Shown here one piece after another: positions 42,589 through 49,856 of a stretch of 64,000 bases of DNA (positions are counted from its first letter, which is position 1; every line of letters begins with the position of its first letter). The notes under the pieces were generated by a model. That model had not been told where the DNA came from. It saw only the letters and a list, made by a program, of their open reading frames with translations, and searched no databases. Location of the stretch: the NCBI RefSeq assembly GCF_000176035.2, contig NC_015675.1:5460001-5524000 (forward strand), in the 5' to 3' direction. Origin of the DNA: Mesorhizobium opportunistum WSM2075. Its GTDB lineage: Bacteria; Pseudomonadota; Alphaproteobacteria; Rhizobiales; Rhizobiaceae. The position numbers were made by a program, and so were the translations under genes.

Positions 42589-43206
42589 ATGAACAAGATC
42601 GATACCCACAACAGCAAGGGCAGTGACGAGCGCTCGACAGCCACCAGCCTCTCACGGCTTGGCACGAGGCTGAAGCTCTCCCGGCAGACACGGGGCCTGA
42701 CCCTGAAGGCGCTCGCCACCTCCGCCAACTGCTCCGAGAGCCTGCTTTCCAAGGTCGAGAACGGCAAGGTCTCGCCCTCGCTTCCCATGCTCCACCGGCT
42801 TGTCGAGGTGCTCGGCACGAACATTGGCTGGATGTTCGAGGAGTCCGATGGCGAGGAAGGCATCGTCTTTCGAGCTGGAGCGCGGCCGTTGATCGCGCTC
42901 GATCCGCTCCGGCGCGGCGAAGGCATTTCGCTCGAGCGAGTCATCCCCTATTCGCCGGGCCATCTCCTGCAGTGCAATATCCATCATATCGAGGCGGGCG
43001 GTGAAAGCGCCGGCCCGATCCAGCATGCCGGCGAGGAAGTCGGCTATCTCCTGGAAGGCGCCATCGAACTGATGGTCGGTGAGAAGACGTTTCGCCTGTC
43101 CGCCGGAGATTCCTTCGTCTTCAATTCGGAACTCCCCCATTGGTACCGCAATGTCGGCGACGAACGCGCCAGCATTTTCTGGGTGAACACGCCCGCGACA
43201 TTCTGA
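42589..43206 (+). CDS. XRE-family regulator with C-terminal cupin domain
   Basis: 205 residues from the ATG at 42589; no strong ribosome site exists, but upstream in-frame starts would add an unrelated lead. The helix-turn-helix covers about 16-75 (LGTRLKLSRQTRGLTLKALATSANCSESLLSKVENGKVSPSLPMLHRL). The C-terminal cupin (HIEAGGESAGPIQHAGEEVGYLLEGAIELMVGEKTFRLSAGDSFVFNSELPHWYRN) would bind a small ligand, with metal-like His and Glu at QHAGEE and ELPHW. It sits directly before the sugar-transporter operon, whose promoter carries two palindromes that are likely its operators. Confidence 0.9.
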   Translation: MNKIDTHNSKGSDERSTATSLSRLGTRLKLSRQTRGLTLKALATSANCSESLLSKVENGKVSPSLPMLHRLVEVLGTNIGWMFEESDGEEGIVFRAGARPLIALDPLRRGEGISLERVIPYSPGHLLQCNIHHIEAGGESAGPIQHAGEEVGYLLEGAIELMVGEKTFRLSAGDSFVFNSELPHWYRNVGDERASIFWVNTPATF

Positions 43207-43234
43207 CAGGCGGTCTCCCTTTGCCGACGCTAAT

Positions 43235-43267
43235 TCAAGTCACTTGACAAGAAATCAAGTATCTTGA
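43235..43267 (+). promoter_or_regulatory. Twin palindromic operators over the transporter-operon promoter
   Basis: Two copies of TCAAG-nnn-CTTGA: TCAAGTCACTTGA at 43235-43247 and TCAAGTATCTTGA at 43255-43267, centre to centre 20 bp, about two helical turns. A TTGACA -35 box (43244-43249) starts in the first copy, and AATTAT (43267-43272) lies 17 bp later as a -10. Outer arms extend to TAATTCAAG / CTTGAATTA. A repressor dimer pair bound here would cover the whole promoter. The neighbouring XRE-cupin protein is the obvious candidate. Confidence 0.75.
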
Positions 43268-43339
43268 ATTATGCCCATGCGCTCAGGCGCCATGTGAGCC
43301 CGATCAAGGGCCTTTTTCGCAAAACCAAGGGGAACCGGA

Positions 43340-44281
43340 ATGCGTCTTACAAAGATCCTTTCAGGCTGCGCCGCGGCCATCGCCATGACCTTCGCGCTTG
43401 GTTCTGGCTCCGCCATGGCCGAGACCTATGCACTCGTCACCATCAACCAGCAGGCTCTTTTCTTCAACCAGATCAATGACGGTGCGACAGCCGCGGCGAA
43501 GGCCGCCGGCGTCGATCTCGTCATCTTCAACGCCAACAACGTGCCGAGCGCGCAGAACGACGCGATCGAGAACTACATCACCCAGAAGGTCGACGGCATC
43601 ATTCTCGTCGCCATCGATGTCAACGGTGTGAAACCGGCGATCACCGCGGCCAAGGCCGCCGGCATTCCGGTCATTGCCATCGACGCGCAGATCCCGAATG
43701 GCGACAATGTCGCCTTCGTTGGTGTCGACAACACCAAGGCGGGCGAGGATATCGGCAAATTCTACGCCGACTACGTCAAGACCAAGATGAATGGAACCGC
43801 CAAGATCGGCGTTGTCGGCGCGCTCAATTCCTTCATCCAGAACCAGCGCCTCGACGGTTTCAAGAAGGCCGTCGCCGACAGCGGCCAGAAGGTCACCTTC
43901 CTCGATACGGTCGACGGTCAGAACGTGCAGGACGTCGCCCTTTCCGCCTCTGAAAACCTGATGACCGCCAATGCAGACATGACGACGCTTTATGCGACCG
44001 GCGAGCCGGCGCTGCTCGGTGCGGTTTCCGCCGTCACCAGCCAGGGCCGCACCGGCGACGTCAAGGTGTTCGGATGGGACCTGACCAAATCGGCGGTGCA
44101 AGGTCTCGAGGAAGGCTGGGTGGTCGCCGTCGTCCAGCAGGATCCGGCTGGCGAAGGCAAGGCCGCCATCGAGGCCTTCGGCAAGCTCAAGAAGGGCGAG
44201 AAGATCGATCCGATCATCAATGTTCCGATCACCATCGTGACCAAGGAAAATGTCGGCCAGTTCAAGGACATGTTCAAGTAG
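43340..44281 (+). CDS. Sugar-type ABC transporter substrate-binding protein (RbsB-like)
   Basis: 313 residues with GGGGAACC upstream and a clear signal peptide (MRLTKILSGCAAAIAMTFALGSGSAMA). The mature part is a two-lobe periplasmic binding protein of the ribose/autoinducer-2 class: INQQALFFNQINDGATAAAKAAGVDLVIFNA, then VDGIILVAIDVNGVKPAITAAKAAGIPVIAID and ATGEPALLGAVSAV. Such proteins bind pentoses, hexoses, nucleosides or sugar alcohols. It is the first gene of an operon ending with a hydrolase at 51109. A strong stem-loop follows its stop. Confidence 0.94.
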   Translation: MRLTKILSGCAAAIAMTFALGSGSAMAETYALVTINQQALFFNQINDGATAAAKAAGVDLVIFNANNVPSAQNDAIENYITQKVDGIILVAIDVNGVKPAITAAKAAGIPVIAIDAQIPNGDNVAFVGVDNTKAGEDIGKFYADYVKTKMNGTAKIGVVGALNSFIQNQRLDGFKKAVADSGQKVTFLDTVDGQNVQDVALSASENLMTANADMTTLYATGEPALLGAVSAVTSQGRTGDVKVFGWDLTKSAVQGLEEGWVVAVVQQDPAGEGKAAIEAFGKLKKGEKIDPIINVPITIVTKENVGQFKDMFK

Positions 44282-44297
44282 TATCCTCCCCGGACCA

Positions 44298-44338
44298 CCG
44301 GGCCGCGCATCGACCTGATGGTTGCCCGCGCGGCCCGG
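44298..44338 (+). promoter_or_regulatory. Intra-operon stem-loop after the binding-protein gene
   Basis: CCGGGCCGCGC (44298-44308) and GCGCGGCCCGG (44328-44338) form a perfect 11-bp GC stem in the 95-base gap between binding protein and ATPase. Such structures usually stabilise the upstream mRNA segment and lower downstream expression, giving more binding protein than membrane components. Confidence 0.6.
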
Positions 44339-44376
44339 CGACCGATTGAACGTGTCGTCCTTCGAGAACTGGAACC

Positions 44377-45177
44377 ATGATGAGCGATGGCGAGACCTAC
44401 CGCGTCAGGATGACCGGTATTTCCAAACGATACGGCCCCATCCAGACGCTGGATGATGTTTCACTAACCTTGAAGCCCGGCGAGGTGCTCGGCCTGGTCG
44501 GCGACAACGGCGCCGGCAAATCCACGCTGAGCAAGGTCTTGTCCGGCGCGGTCATTCCCGATTCCGGCAGCATCGAGATCGACGGCAACGCCGTGTCCTT
44601 TTCCTCGCCGGCCGATGCCCGCGCCGCTCGGGTGGAGATGGTCTACCAGGACCTTTCGCTCTGCGACACGGTGGATGTGGCGGGCAATCTCTTTCTCGGC
44701 CGCGAACCGCGCCGCCACGTTCTTGGCGTCCCCTTTCTCGACAACAGGCGCATGCATGGCGAGACGCGCGAGATGCTCGACCGGCTCGGCATCGTCATCG
44801 CCGATACCAGGCTCAAGGTCGAAAACCTCTCCGGCGGCCAGCGGCAGTCGATCGCCATCGGCCGTGCCGCCTCCTTCGACCCGTCGGTGCTGATCATGGA
44901 CGAACCGACTGCGGCCCTCGCGGTGGCGGAAGTCGAGGCGGTCCTGGAACTCATCCGCGCCGTCAGCGCCCGTGGCGTCAGCGTCATCCTCATCACCCAT
45001 CGGCTGCAGGATCTGTTCCTGGTCTGCGACCGCATCCAGGTCATGTACGAGGGCCGCAATGTCGCCGAACGCAAGATCGGCGACACCAGCATCGAGGAGG
45101 TCGTCAACCTGATCGTCGGCCGGAAATTCAGTGCGCGGTCGGCGCGTGCCAGCCGCGATGAGGGGGTACAGCCATGA
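44377..45177 (+). CDS. Sugar ABC transporter ATP-binding protein (single-domain)
   Basis: 266 residues. Walker A is LVGDNGAGKSTLSKVLSG, signature LSGGQRQSIAIGRAASFDP, Walker B VLIMDEPTAALAVAE and switch region ITHRLQDLFLVCD. Only one ABC cassette is present, as in the FrcA/fructose type, in contrast to the double-cassette RbsA. Two adjacent ATGs can start it. The stop overlaps the permease start by four bases. Confidence 0.93.
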   Translation: MMSDGETYRVRMTGISKRYGPIQTLDDVSLTLKPGEVLGLVGDNGAGKSTLSKVLSGAVIPDSGSIEIDGNAVSFSSPADARAARVEMVYQDLSLCDTVDVAGNLFLGREPRRHVLGVPFLDNRRMHGETREMLDRLGIVIADTRLKVENLSGGQRQSIAIGRAASFDPSVLIMDEPTAALAVAEVEAVLELIRAVSARGVSVILITHRLQDLFLVCDRIQVMYEGRNVAERKIGDTSIEEVVNLIVGRKFSARSARASRDEGVQP

Positions 45178-46193
45178 ACGCCACCTCGCCGTCCGCCGAG
45201 ATTGGCGTTTCGCCGCCCAAGCGCGCCCACAAGGGAACGTGGAAGGATGTGGCGATAGCCAATGGCAGCGTCGTCTCCATCGCGCTGTTCTTCATCGTCG
45301 TCTGCGTGATCTTCTCGCTGGTCACCGGTTCCTTCCTGACGACGCCCAATCTGCTCAACATCGTGCGCCAGTCGGCGCCGCTGCTGATCGTCGCGGCGGC
45401 GATGACCTTCGTCATAACCACCGGTGGCATCGATCTCTCGGTCGGTTCGGTGCTGGCGCTGACGGCAACGCTCTCGGCCGTTGCCCTCCAAGCTGGCCTG
45501 CCGTGGCCGCTGGTCGTCGTCGCCATGCTGGCGCTTGGAGCGGCGATCGGCGCCCTGCAGGGCTTCTTCATAGCCTATGAGCGCATACCGGCCTTCATCG
45601 TCACGCTTGCCGGCCTTTCCGTCATCCGCGGCGTGGCGCTGCTGATCACCGGCGGCTACTCGATCCCGGTCGAACCGAGCAGTTTCTTCGTCAACATCGG
45701 CAGGGCCTGGTTTCTCGGCGTGCCGGTGCCGGCGCTGCTCGCCCTTCTCGTCCTGATCGTCGCCTATCTCGCCTTCAACCAGACGCCGTTCGGCCGCTAT
45801 GTCACCGGCATCGGGGCCAATGCCGAAGCCGTGCGCCGCGCCGGTGTCGACACGCGCTTCATGATCCTCTTCGTCTACATTCTGTCAGGCATGGCGGCGG
45901 CGGTCGCCGGTGTCATTCTGGCGGCCCGGCTCGGATCCGGCTCATCGAATTCCGGCCAGGGTTTCGAGCTCGATGTCATCGCCGCCGTGGTGCTTGGCGG
46001 CACCAGCCTGTTCGGCGGGCGCGGCACGATCATCGGCACCATACTCGGCGCGCTGACCGTCGCGGTCATCGGCAACGGCCTGATCCTGGCACATATGTCG
46101 CCGTTCCTGACACCGATCGTTACCGGCACAATCATTCTCGTTGCCATCTGGCTGAATTTCCGGCTGTTCAAGGGCGCAACGCGGAGCCGCTGA
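45174..46193 (+). CDS. Sugar ABC transporter permease (RbsC-like)
   Basis: 339 residues, about ten membrane helices, of the BPD_transp_2 type. Characteristic text: TTGGIDLSVGSVLALTATLSAVALQ and FGRYVTGIGANAEAVRRAGVDTR, then AAVVLGGTSLFGGRGTIIGTILGALTVAVIGNGL. It starts inside the ATPase stop (ATGA) and is followed after one base by the phosphotriesterase-like gene, showing that transporter and enzymes are one transcript. Confidence 0.93.
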   Translation: MNATSPSAEIGVSPPKRAHKGTWKDVAIANGSVVSIALFFIVVCVIFSLVTGSFLTTPNLLNIVRQSAPLLIVAAAMTFVITTGGIDLSVGSVLALTATLSAVALQAGLPWPLVVVAMLALGAAIGALQGFFIAYERIPAFIVTLAGLSVIRGVALLITGGYSIPVEPSSFFVNIGRAWFLGVPVPALLALLVLIVAYLAFNQTPFGRYVTGIGANAEAVRRAGVDTRFMILFVYILSGMAAAVAGVILAARLGSGSSNSGQGFELDVIAAVVLGGTSLFGGRGTIIGTILGALTVAVIGNGLILAHMSPFLTPIVTGTIILVAIWLNFRLFKGATRSR

Positions 46194-46194
46194 C

Positions 46195-47283
46195 ATGGAT
46201 CATCTGTTCGACGACACGCCAAGGCAAAGGGCGCCGATCGGTGTTCGCTCCGGCACCGTGATGACCGTTACCGGCCCGGTCGCGATCGCCGACATGGGTG
46301 TGACGCTGATGCATGAGCATATCCTGCTCGATGGCTCGACATCCTGGAAATGCCCTTGTCATCCCGACGAGAAGAAGATCGCCGAGCAGCCGGTCAGCAT
46401 GGAGATCATCGGCGAGCTGCGGATGAACCCCTACATGAACCGCGACAATGTCTCGCTCGACGACAGCGACCTGGCGCTTTCGGAACTGGCCAAGTACAGG
46501 GCGCTCGGCGGCCATACCGTCGTCGATGCGACCAATATCGGCATCGGCCGCGATCCGGTGAAGCTGGCGCGCATCGCCCGCAGTTCCGGATTGCGGATCG
46601 TCATGGGCACGGGCTTCTACCTGCAGCACACCCACCCCGACTGGCTGAAGGCGATGGACGTCGACGATGTCACCGAATTCCTCGTCAACGATGTCGGCGG
46701 CGGGGCGGTGCAGCCCGAGATCATGGCCGGCATCATCGGCGAGGTCGGCGTCAGCAAGGATTTCACCGACGAAGAACGCAAGTCGCTGCGGGCCTCGGCG
46801 CGCGCCTCCAGGATAACCGGCGTGCCGCTGACTATCCACCTGCCCGGCTGGGAACGGCTGGCGCATGACGTGCTCGACGTCGTCGAGGCGGAAGGCGCCG
46901 ATCTCAGGCACACGGTGCTCTGCCATATGAACCCCAGCCACAACGATCTCGCCTACCAGAGAAGCCTCGCCGCGCGCGGCGCCTTCCTGGAATACGACAT
47001 GATCGGCATGGACTTCTATTATGCGGACCAGGATGCGCAGTCGCCTTCGGATGAGCAGAATGCGCAGGCAATCCGCTCGCTGATCGACATGGGCCTGGTC
47101 GATCGGCTTCTTCTGTCGCAGGACGTGTTTTTGAAGATCATGCTGACACGCTTTGGCGGCTTCGGCTACGGCTTCCTCCTCAAGCATTTCGTGCCGAGAC
47201 TGAAACGCCATGGCGTCGACCAGTCGGCCATCGACCGCATGCTCATCGACAATCCAAAGACCGTGTTCGCCGAAGGCCCCTGA
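46195..47283 (+). CDS. Phosphotriesterase-related metal-dependent hydrolase
   Basis: 362 residues, an amidohydrolase-superfamily TIM barrel. Binuclear metal ligands can be followed: H40 and H42 in LMHEHILLDG, a bridging acidic residue E183 in GIIGEVGVSK where true phosphotriesterases carry a carboxylated Lys, H215 (TIHLPG), H244 (LCHMNP) and D310 (LSQDVF). A Glu at the bridge is also seen in E. coli PHP. Members hydrolyse lactones or phosphoesters. Here an additional segment WKCPCHPDEKK (52-61) with two Cys is unusual. In this operon it may open a lactone or cyclic ester of the imported sugar derivative. Confidence 0.88.
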   Translation: MDHLFDDTPRQRAPIGVRSGTVMTVTGPVAIADMGVTLMHEHILLDGSTSWKCPCHPDEKKIAEQPVSMEIIGELRMNPYMNRDNVSLDDSDLALSELAKYRALGGHTVVDATNIGIGRDPVKLARIARSSGLRIVMGTGFYLQHTHPDWLKAMDVDDVTEFLVNDVGGGAVQPEIMAGIIGEVGVSKDFTDEERKSLRASARASRITGVPLTIHLPGWERLAHDVLDVVEAEGADLRHTVLCHMNPSHNDLAYQRSLAARGAFLEYDMIGMDFYYADQDAQSPSDEQNAQAIRSLIDMGLVDRLLLSQDVFLKIMLTRFGGFGYGFLLKHFVPRLKRHGVDQSAIDRMLIDNPKTVFAEGP

Positions 47284-47315
47284 GCCCGCGGATCAACACA
47301 ATCAAGGGAGTATAC

Positions 47316-48086
47316 ATGTCCAGGAAGAAAGTTCTTCTCGCAGGCGAGTCCTGGGTCTCGACCGCGACTCATATCAAGGGCTTCGACCAGTTTCCGACCG
47401 TGACCTATCACACCGGCGCCGATGAACTACTGGCCGCACTGAAGGACGGTCCGTTCGACGTCACCTTCATGCCGGCGCATGAGGCGCAGCGGAATTTCCC
47501 GCAAACCATGGACGCGCTTTCGGCCTATGACGCGGTCGTGCTTTCCGATCTCGGCGCCAACACGCTGTTGCTTCACCCCGACACCTGGATCCATTCCAAG
47601 CCGACGCCGAACCGGCTGCGCCTGCTGCGCGAGTATGTCGGCAATGGCGGCGGCCTGCTGATGTTCGGCGGCTATTACAGCTTCCAGGGCATCAACGGCG
47701 GCGCGCGCTATCACAAGACGCCGGTCGAGGACGTCCTGCCGGTCACGTGCCTGCCCATCGACGACCGTGTCGAGGTTCCGGAGGGCTATGCGCCGGCCGT
47801 CGTCGGCCCGCAGGACCATCCAATTCTCAAGGGCTTGGGCAAGGATTGGCCGATCCTGCTCGGCTTCAATGAGGTCACGGTCAAGGACGGTGCGGAGGTT
47901 CTGGCCACCGTATCTTCCGACTACCGTTCGCTGCCGCTGCTGGTAACCGGCAAATATGGCAAGGGCCGGACCGTCGCCTGGACCTCGGACGTCGGCCCGC
48001 ACTGGCTGCCTCCGGGCTTCATCGCCTGGGGCGGCTACAAGACCCTGTTCGAACAGATGCTGGGCTGGGCAACGGCCAAGGACTAG
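47316..48086 (+). CDS. GATase1-like / ThuA-like protein of unknown function
   Basis: 256 residues with AAGGGAG ahead. It resembles the GATase1_like (DUF1355) group: KKVLLAGESWVSTATHIKGFDQF, YDAVVLSDLGANTLLLHP, LRLLREYVGNGGGLLMFGGYYSFQGI, and C-terminal PLLVTGKYGKGRTVAWTSDVGPHW. Real class I amidotransferases have a nucleophile Cys in the G-x-C-x-G elbow; here the equivalent spot reads MFGGYYSFQG (about 116-125) and the only Cys nearby is C145. So amidotransferase activity is unlikely. A ligand-binding or hydrolytic role in the operon is more plausible; function unknown. Confidence 0.82.
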   Translation: MSRKKVLLAGESWVSTATHIKGFDQFPTVTYHTGADELLAALKDGPFDVTFMPAHEAQRNFPQTMDALSAYDAVVLSDLGANTLLLHPDTWIHSKPTPNRLRLLREYVGNGGGLLMFGGYYSFQGINGGARYHKTPVEDVLPVTCLPIDDRVEVPEGYAPAVVGPQDHPILKGLGKDWPILLGFNEVTVKDGAEVLATVSSDYRSLPLLVTGKYGKGRTVAWTSDVGPHWLPPGFIAWGGYKTLFEQMLGWATAKD

Positions 48087-48099
48087 CAAGGGATTAGCC

Positions 48100-49011
48100 A
48101 TGCGCGTCCATGTCGTCGGCAATGTCTGCGTCGATACGACGTTTCGACTGGACCGGTTCCCGCGGCCGGGCGAGACGCTGAACGCATCGGAACACGCCGA
48201 CGGACTTGGCGGCAAGGGCGCGAACCAGGCGGTAGCCGCCGCGCGCACCGGAGCCGACGTCCGGTTCTGGACGGCGATCGGCAATGATGCCGCCGGGGCT
48301 TGGATAAGGGAACAATTGCGCCGCGACCTCGACACCAGCCATCTGACGATGCTGCCCAAGGAGAGCGACCGTTCGACGATCATAGTCGATGCGCGGGGCG
48401 AGAACCTCATCGTCACCGGTGCCAGTTGCGCCACTGCCTTCGATCCCCTGGCAGAGAGTGGATTCGCGGCCTCGATCGAACGCGGCGACATCGTCGTGAT
48501 GCAGGGCAATCTCCATCCGGATGCAACGACAGCCTGCCTGCGGACGGCGCATGAAGCGGGCGCCGTGACCATCTTCAATCCAAGCCCGCTTGCAACTGGT
48601 GCGACGCCGCATTTGAGCGATATCAGCCTCGCCATCGCCAATGCGGGCGAAGCGGCGCAACTGACCGGAAAAGGCGATCCTGACGCGGCAGCCCGCGAGC
48701 TGATCCGTCGAGGCGCAGGCACCGCTATCGTGACGCTTGGCGCGCTTGGCTGCCTCGTCGCCGATGGTGAAGGACGGATCGAGCGGATCATGGCGCCCAA
48801 GGTGGCTGTGACGGACACCAGCGGCGCGGGTGACGTGTTTTGCGGTTGCCTCGCCGGCTGCCTTGCCGCCGGCATGGATCTCGCTGCAGCGGCCAGGATT
48901 GCGGTTCGCGCTGCGGCCATCTCGGTCGGACGCGCCGGAACGCTCGGCTCCTGCCCCGACAGGCAGGAGATGAAAACGCTCATGGAAACGACGGAAGCGG
49001 AAACCGCATGA
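48100..49011 (+). CDS. PfkB-family carbohydrate/nucleoside kinase
   Basis: 303 residues from the ATG at 48100, 13 bases after the previous stop. Ribokinase fold: VHVVGNVCVDTTFRLDRFPRPGETLNA, the substrate motif GGKGANQAVAAARTG and the C-terminal signature DTSGAGDVFCGCLAG with catalytic Asp in GAGD. It phosphorylates a sugar or nucleoside with ATP in the cytosol. With a ribose-type importer upstream, the likely acceptor is a pentose or ribosyl compound. It overlaps the BtpA-family gene by ATGA. An upstream extension of the frame covers the previous gene and is not coding. Confidence 0.92.
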   Translation: MRVHVVGNVCVDTTFRLDRFPRPGETLNASEHADGLGGKGANQAVAAARTGADVRFWTAIGNDAAGAWIREQLRRDLDTSHLTMLPKESDRSTIIVDARGENLIVTGASCATAFDPLAESGFAASIERGDIVVMQGNLHPDATTACLRTAHEAGAVTIFNPSPLATGATPHLSDISLAIANAGEAAQLTGKGDPDAAARELIRRGAGTAIVTLGALGCLVADGEGRIERIMAPKVAVTDTSGAGDVFCGCLAGCLAAGMDLAAAARIAVRAAAISVGRAGTLGSCPDRQEMKTLMETTEAETA

Positions 49012-49856
49012 CAAAATCCCCTAAATCCATCGGCTCCAAGCAGGGCGAGAACGACGCGCTGCGATCGATCTTCGGCAGAAGCAAGGTGGTGATCGGCGTC
49101 GTTCATCTCGCACCCCTGCCGGGCGCGCCGCGCTATGATGGCGAGGCGGTCGAGGCCATCTATCAACGCGGCCTCGACGATGCCAAAGCCTATCTCGATG
49201 GCGGTTGCGACGGCGTGATCGTCGAGAACCACGGCGACGTGCCATTCGCCAAGCCAGATGACATCGGCCCCGAAACCTCCGCCTACATGTCCGTCGTCGC
49301 CGACCGTATCCGCCGCGAGCTTGGCCGGCCGGTCGGCATCAACGTGCTCGCCAATGCCGCCATTCCCGCGCTGTCGATCGCCAGTGCCTCCGGTTCTTCC
49401 TTCGTGCGCGTCAATCAATGGGCCAACGCCTATGTCGCCAATGAGGGCTTTATCGAAGGCGAAGCGGCGCGCGCCATGCGCTTCCGTGCCAGGCTTCGGG
49501 CCAACGGCATCCGCATCTTCGCCGACGCGCATGTCAAGCATGGCGCCCATGCGATCGTCGGCGACCGGCCGGTCGAGGAACAGGTCAAGGACCTGGTGTT
49601 CTTCGACGCCGATGCGGTCATCGCCACTGGACAGCGCACCGGTCATGCCGCCGACCTCGGCTACATCAGGATGATCAAGGACGCGGCCGGATTGCCGACC
49701 CTTGTCGGCAGCGGGGTGACGCCCGACAATGCCAACGACATCCTCGACATCGTCGACGGCGTCATTGTCGCGAGTTCCCTGAAGCATGACGGGGTCTGGT
49801 GGAACCAGGTCGACCCGCAACGGGTGATCGCCTTCATCCGTGGCCTCAAGCGATGA
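49008..49856 (+). CDS. BtpA/SgcQ-family TIM-barrel protein
   Basis: 282 residues. It matches the BtpA family (PF03437): VVIGVVHLAPLPGAPRYDGE, GCDGVIVENHGDVPF, PVGINVLANAAIPALSIA, FVRVNQWANAYVANEGFIEGEA, ADAHVKHG and LVGSGVTPDNANDIL. BtpA was named in cyanobacteria for photosystem I assembly, but members in non-photosynthetic bacteria sit in sugar operons (SgcQ in E. coli) and are predicted aldolases or nucleosidases. The GVTPDN phosphate-binding-like turn suits a phosphorylated substrate made by the upstream kinase. Both ends overlap neighbours by four bases, so it is an integral step. Confidence 0.9.
   Translation: MTKSPKSIGSKQGENDALRSIFGRSKVVIGVVHLAPLPGAPRYDGEAVEAIYQRGLDDAKAYLDGGCDGVIVENHGDVPFAKPDDIGPETSAYMSVVADRIRRELGRPVGINVLANAAIPALSIASASGSSFVRVNQWANAYVANEGFIEGEAARAMRFRARLRANGIRIFADAHVKHGAHAIVGDRPVEEQVKDLVFFDADAVIATGQRTGHAADLGYIRMIKDAAGLPTLVGSGVTPDNANDILDIVDGVIVASSLKHDGVWWNQVDPQRVIAFIRGLKR

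Noticed and set aside
47427..49820. 797-codon minus-strand open frame under the catabolic operon
   Set aside because: It spans four coupled plus-strand genes with strong family matches; the antisense product has no recognisable domain.
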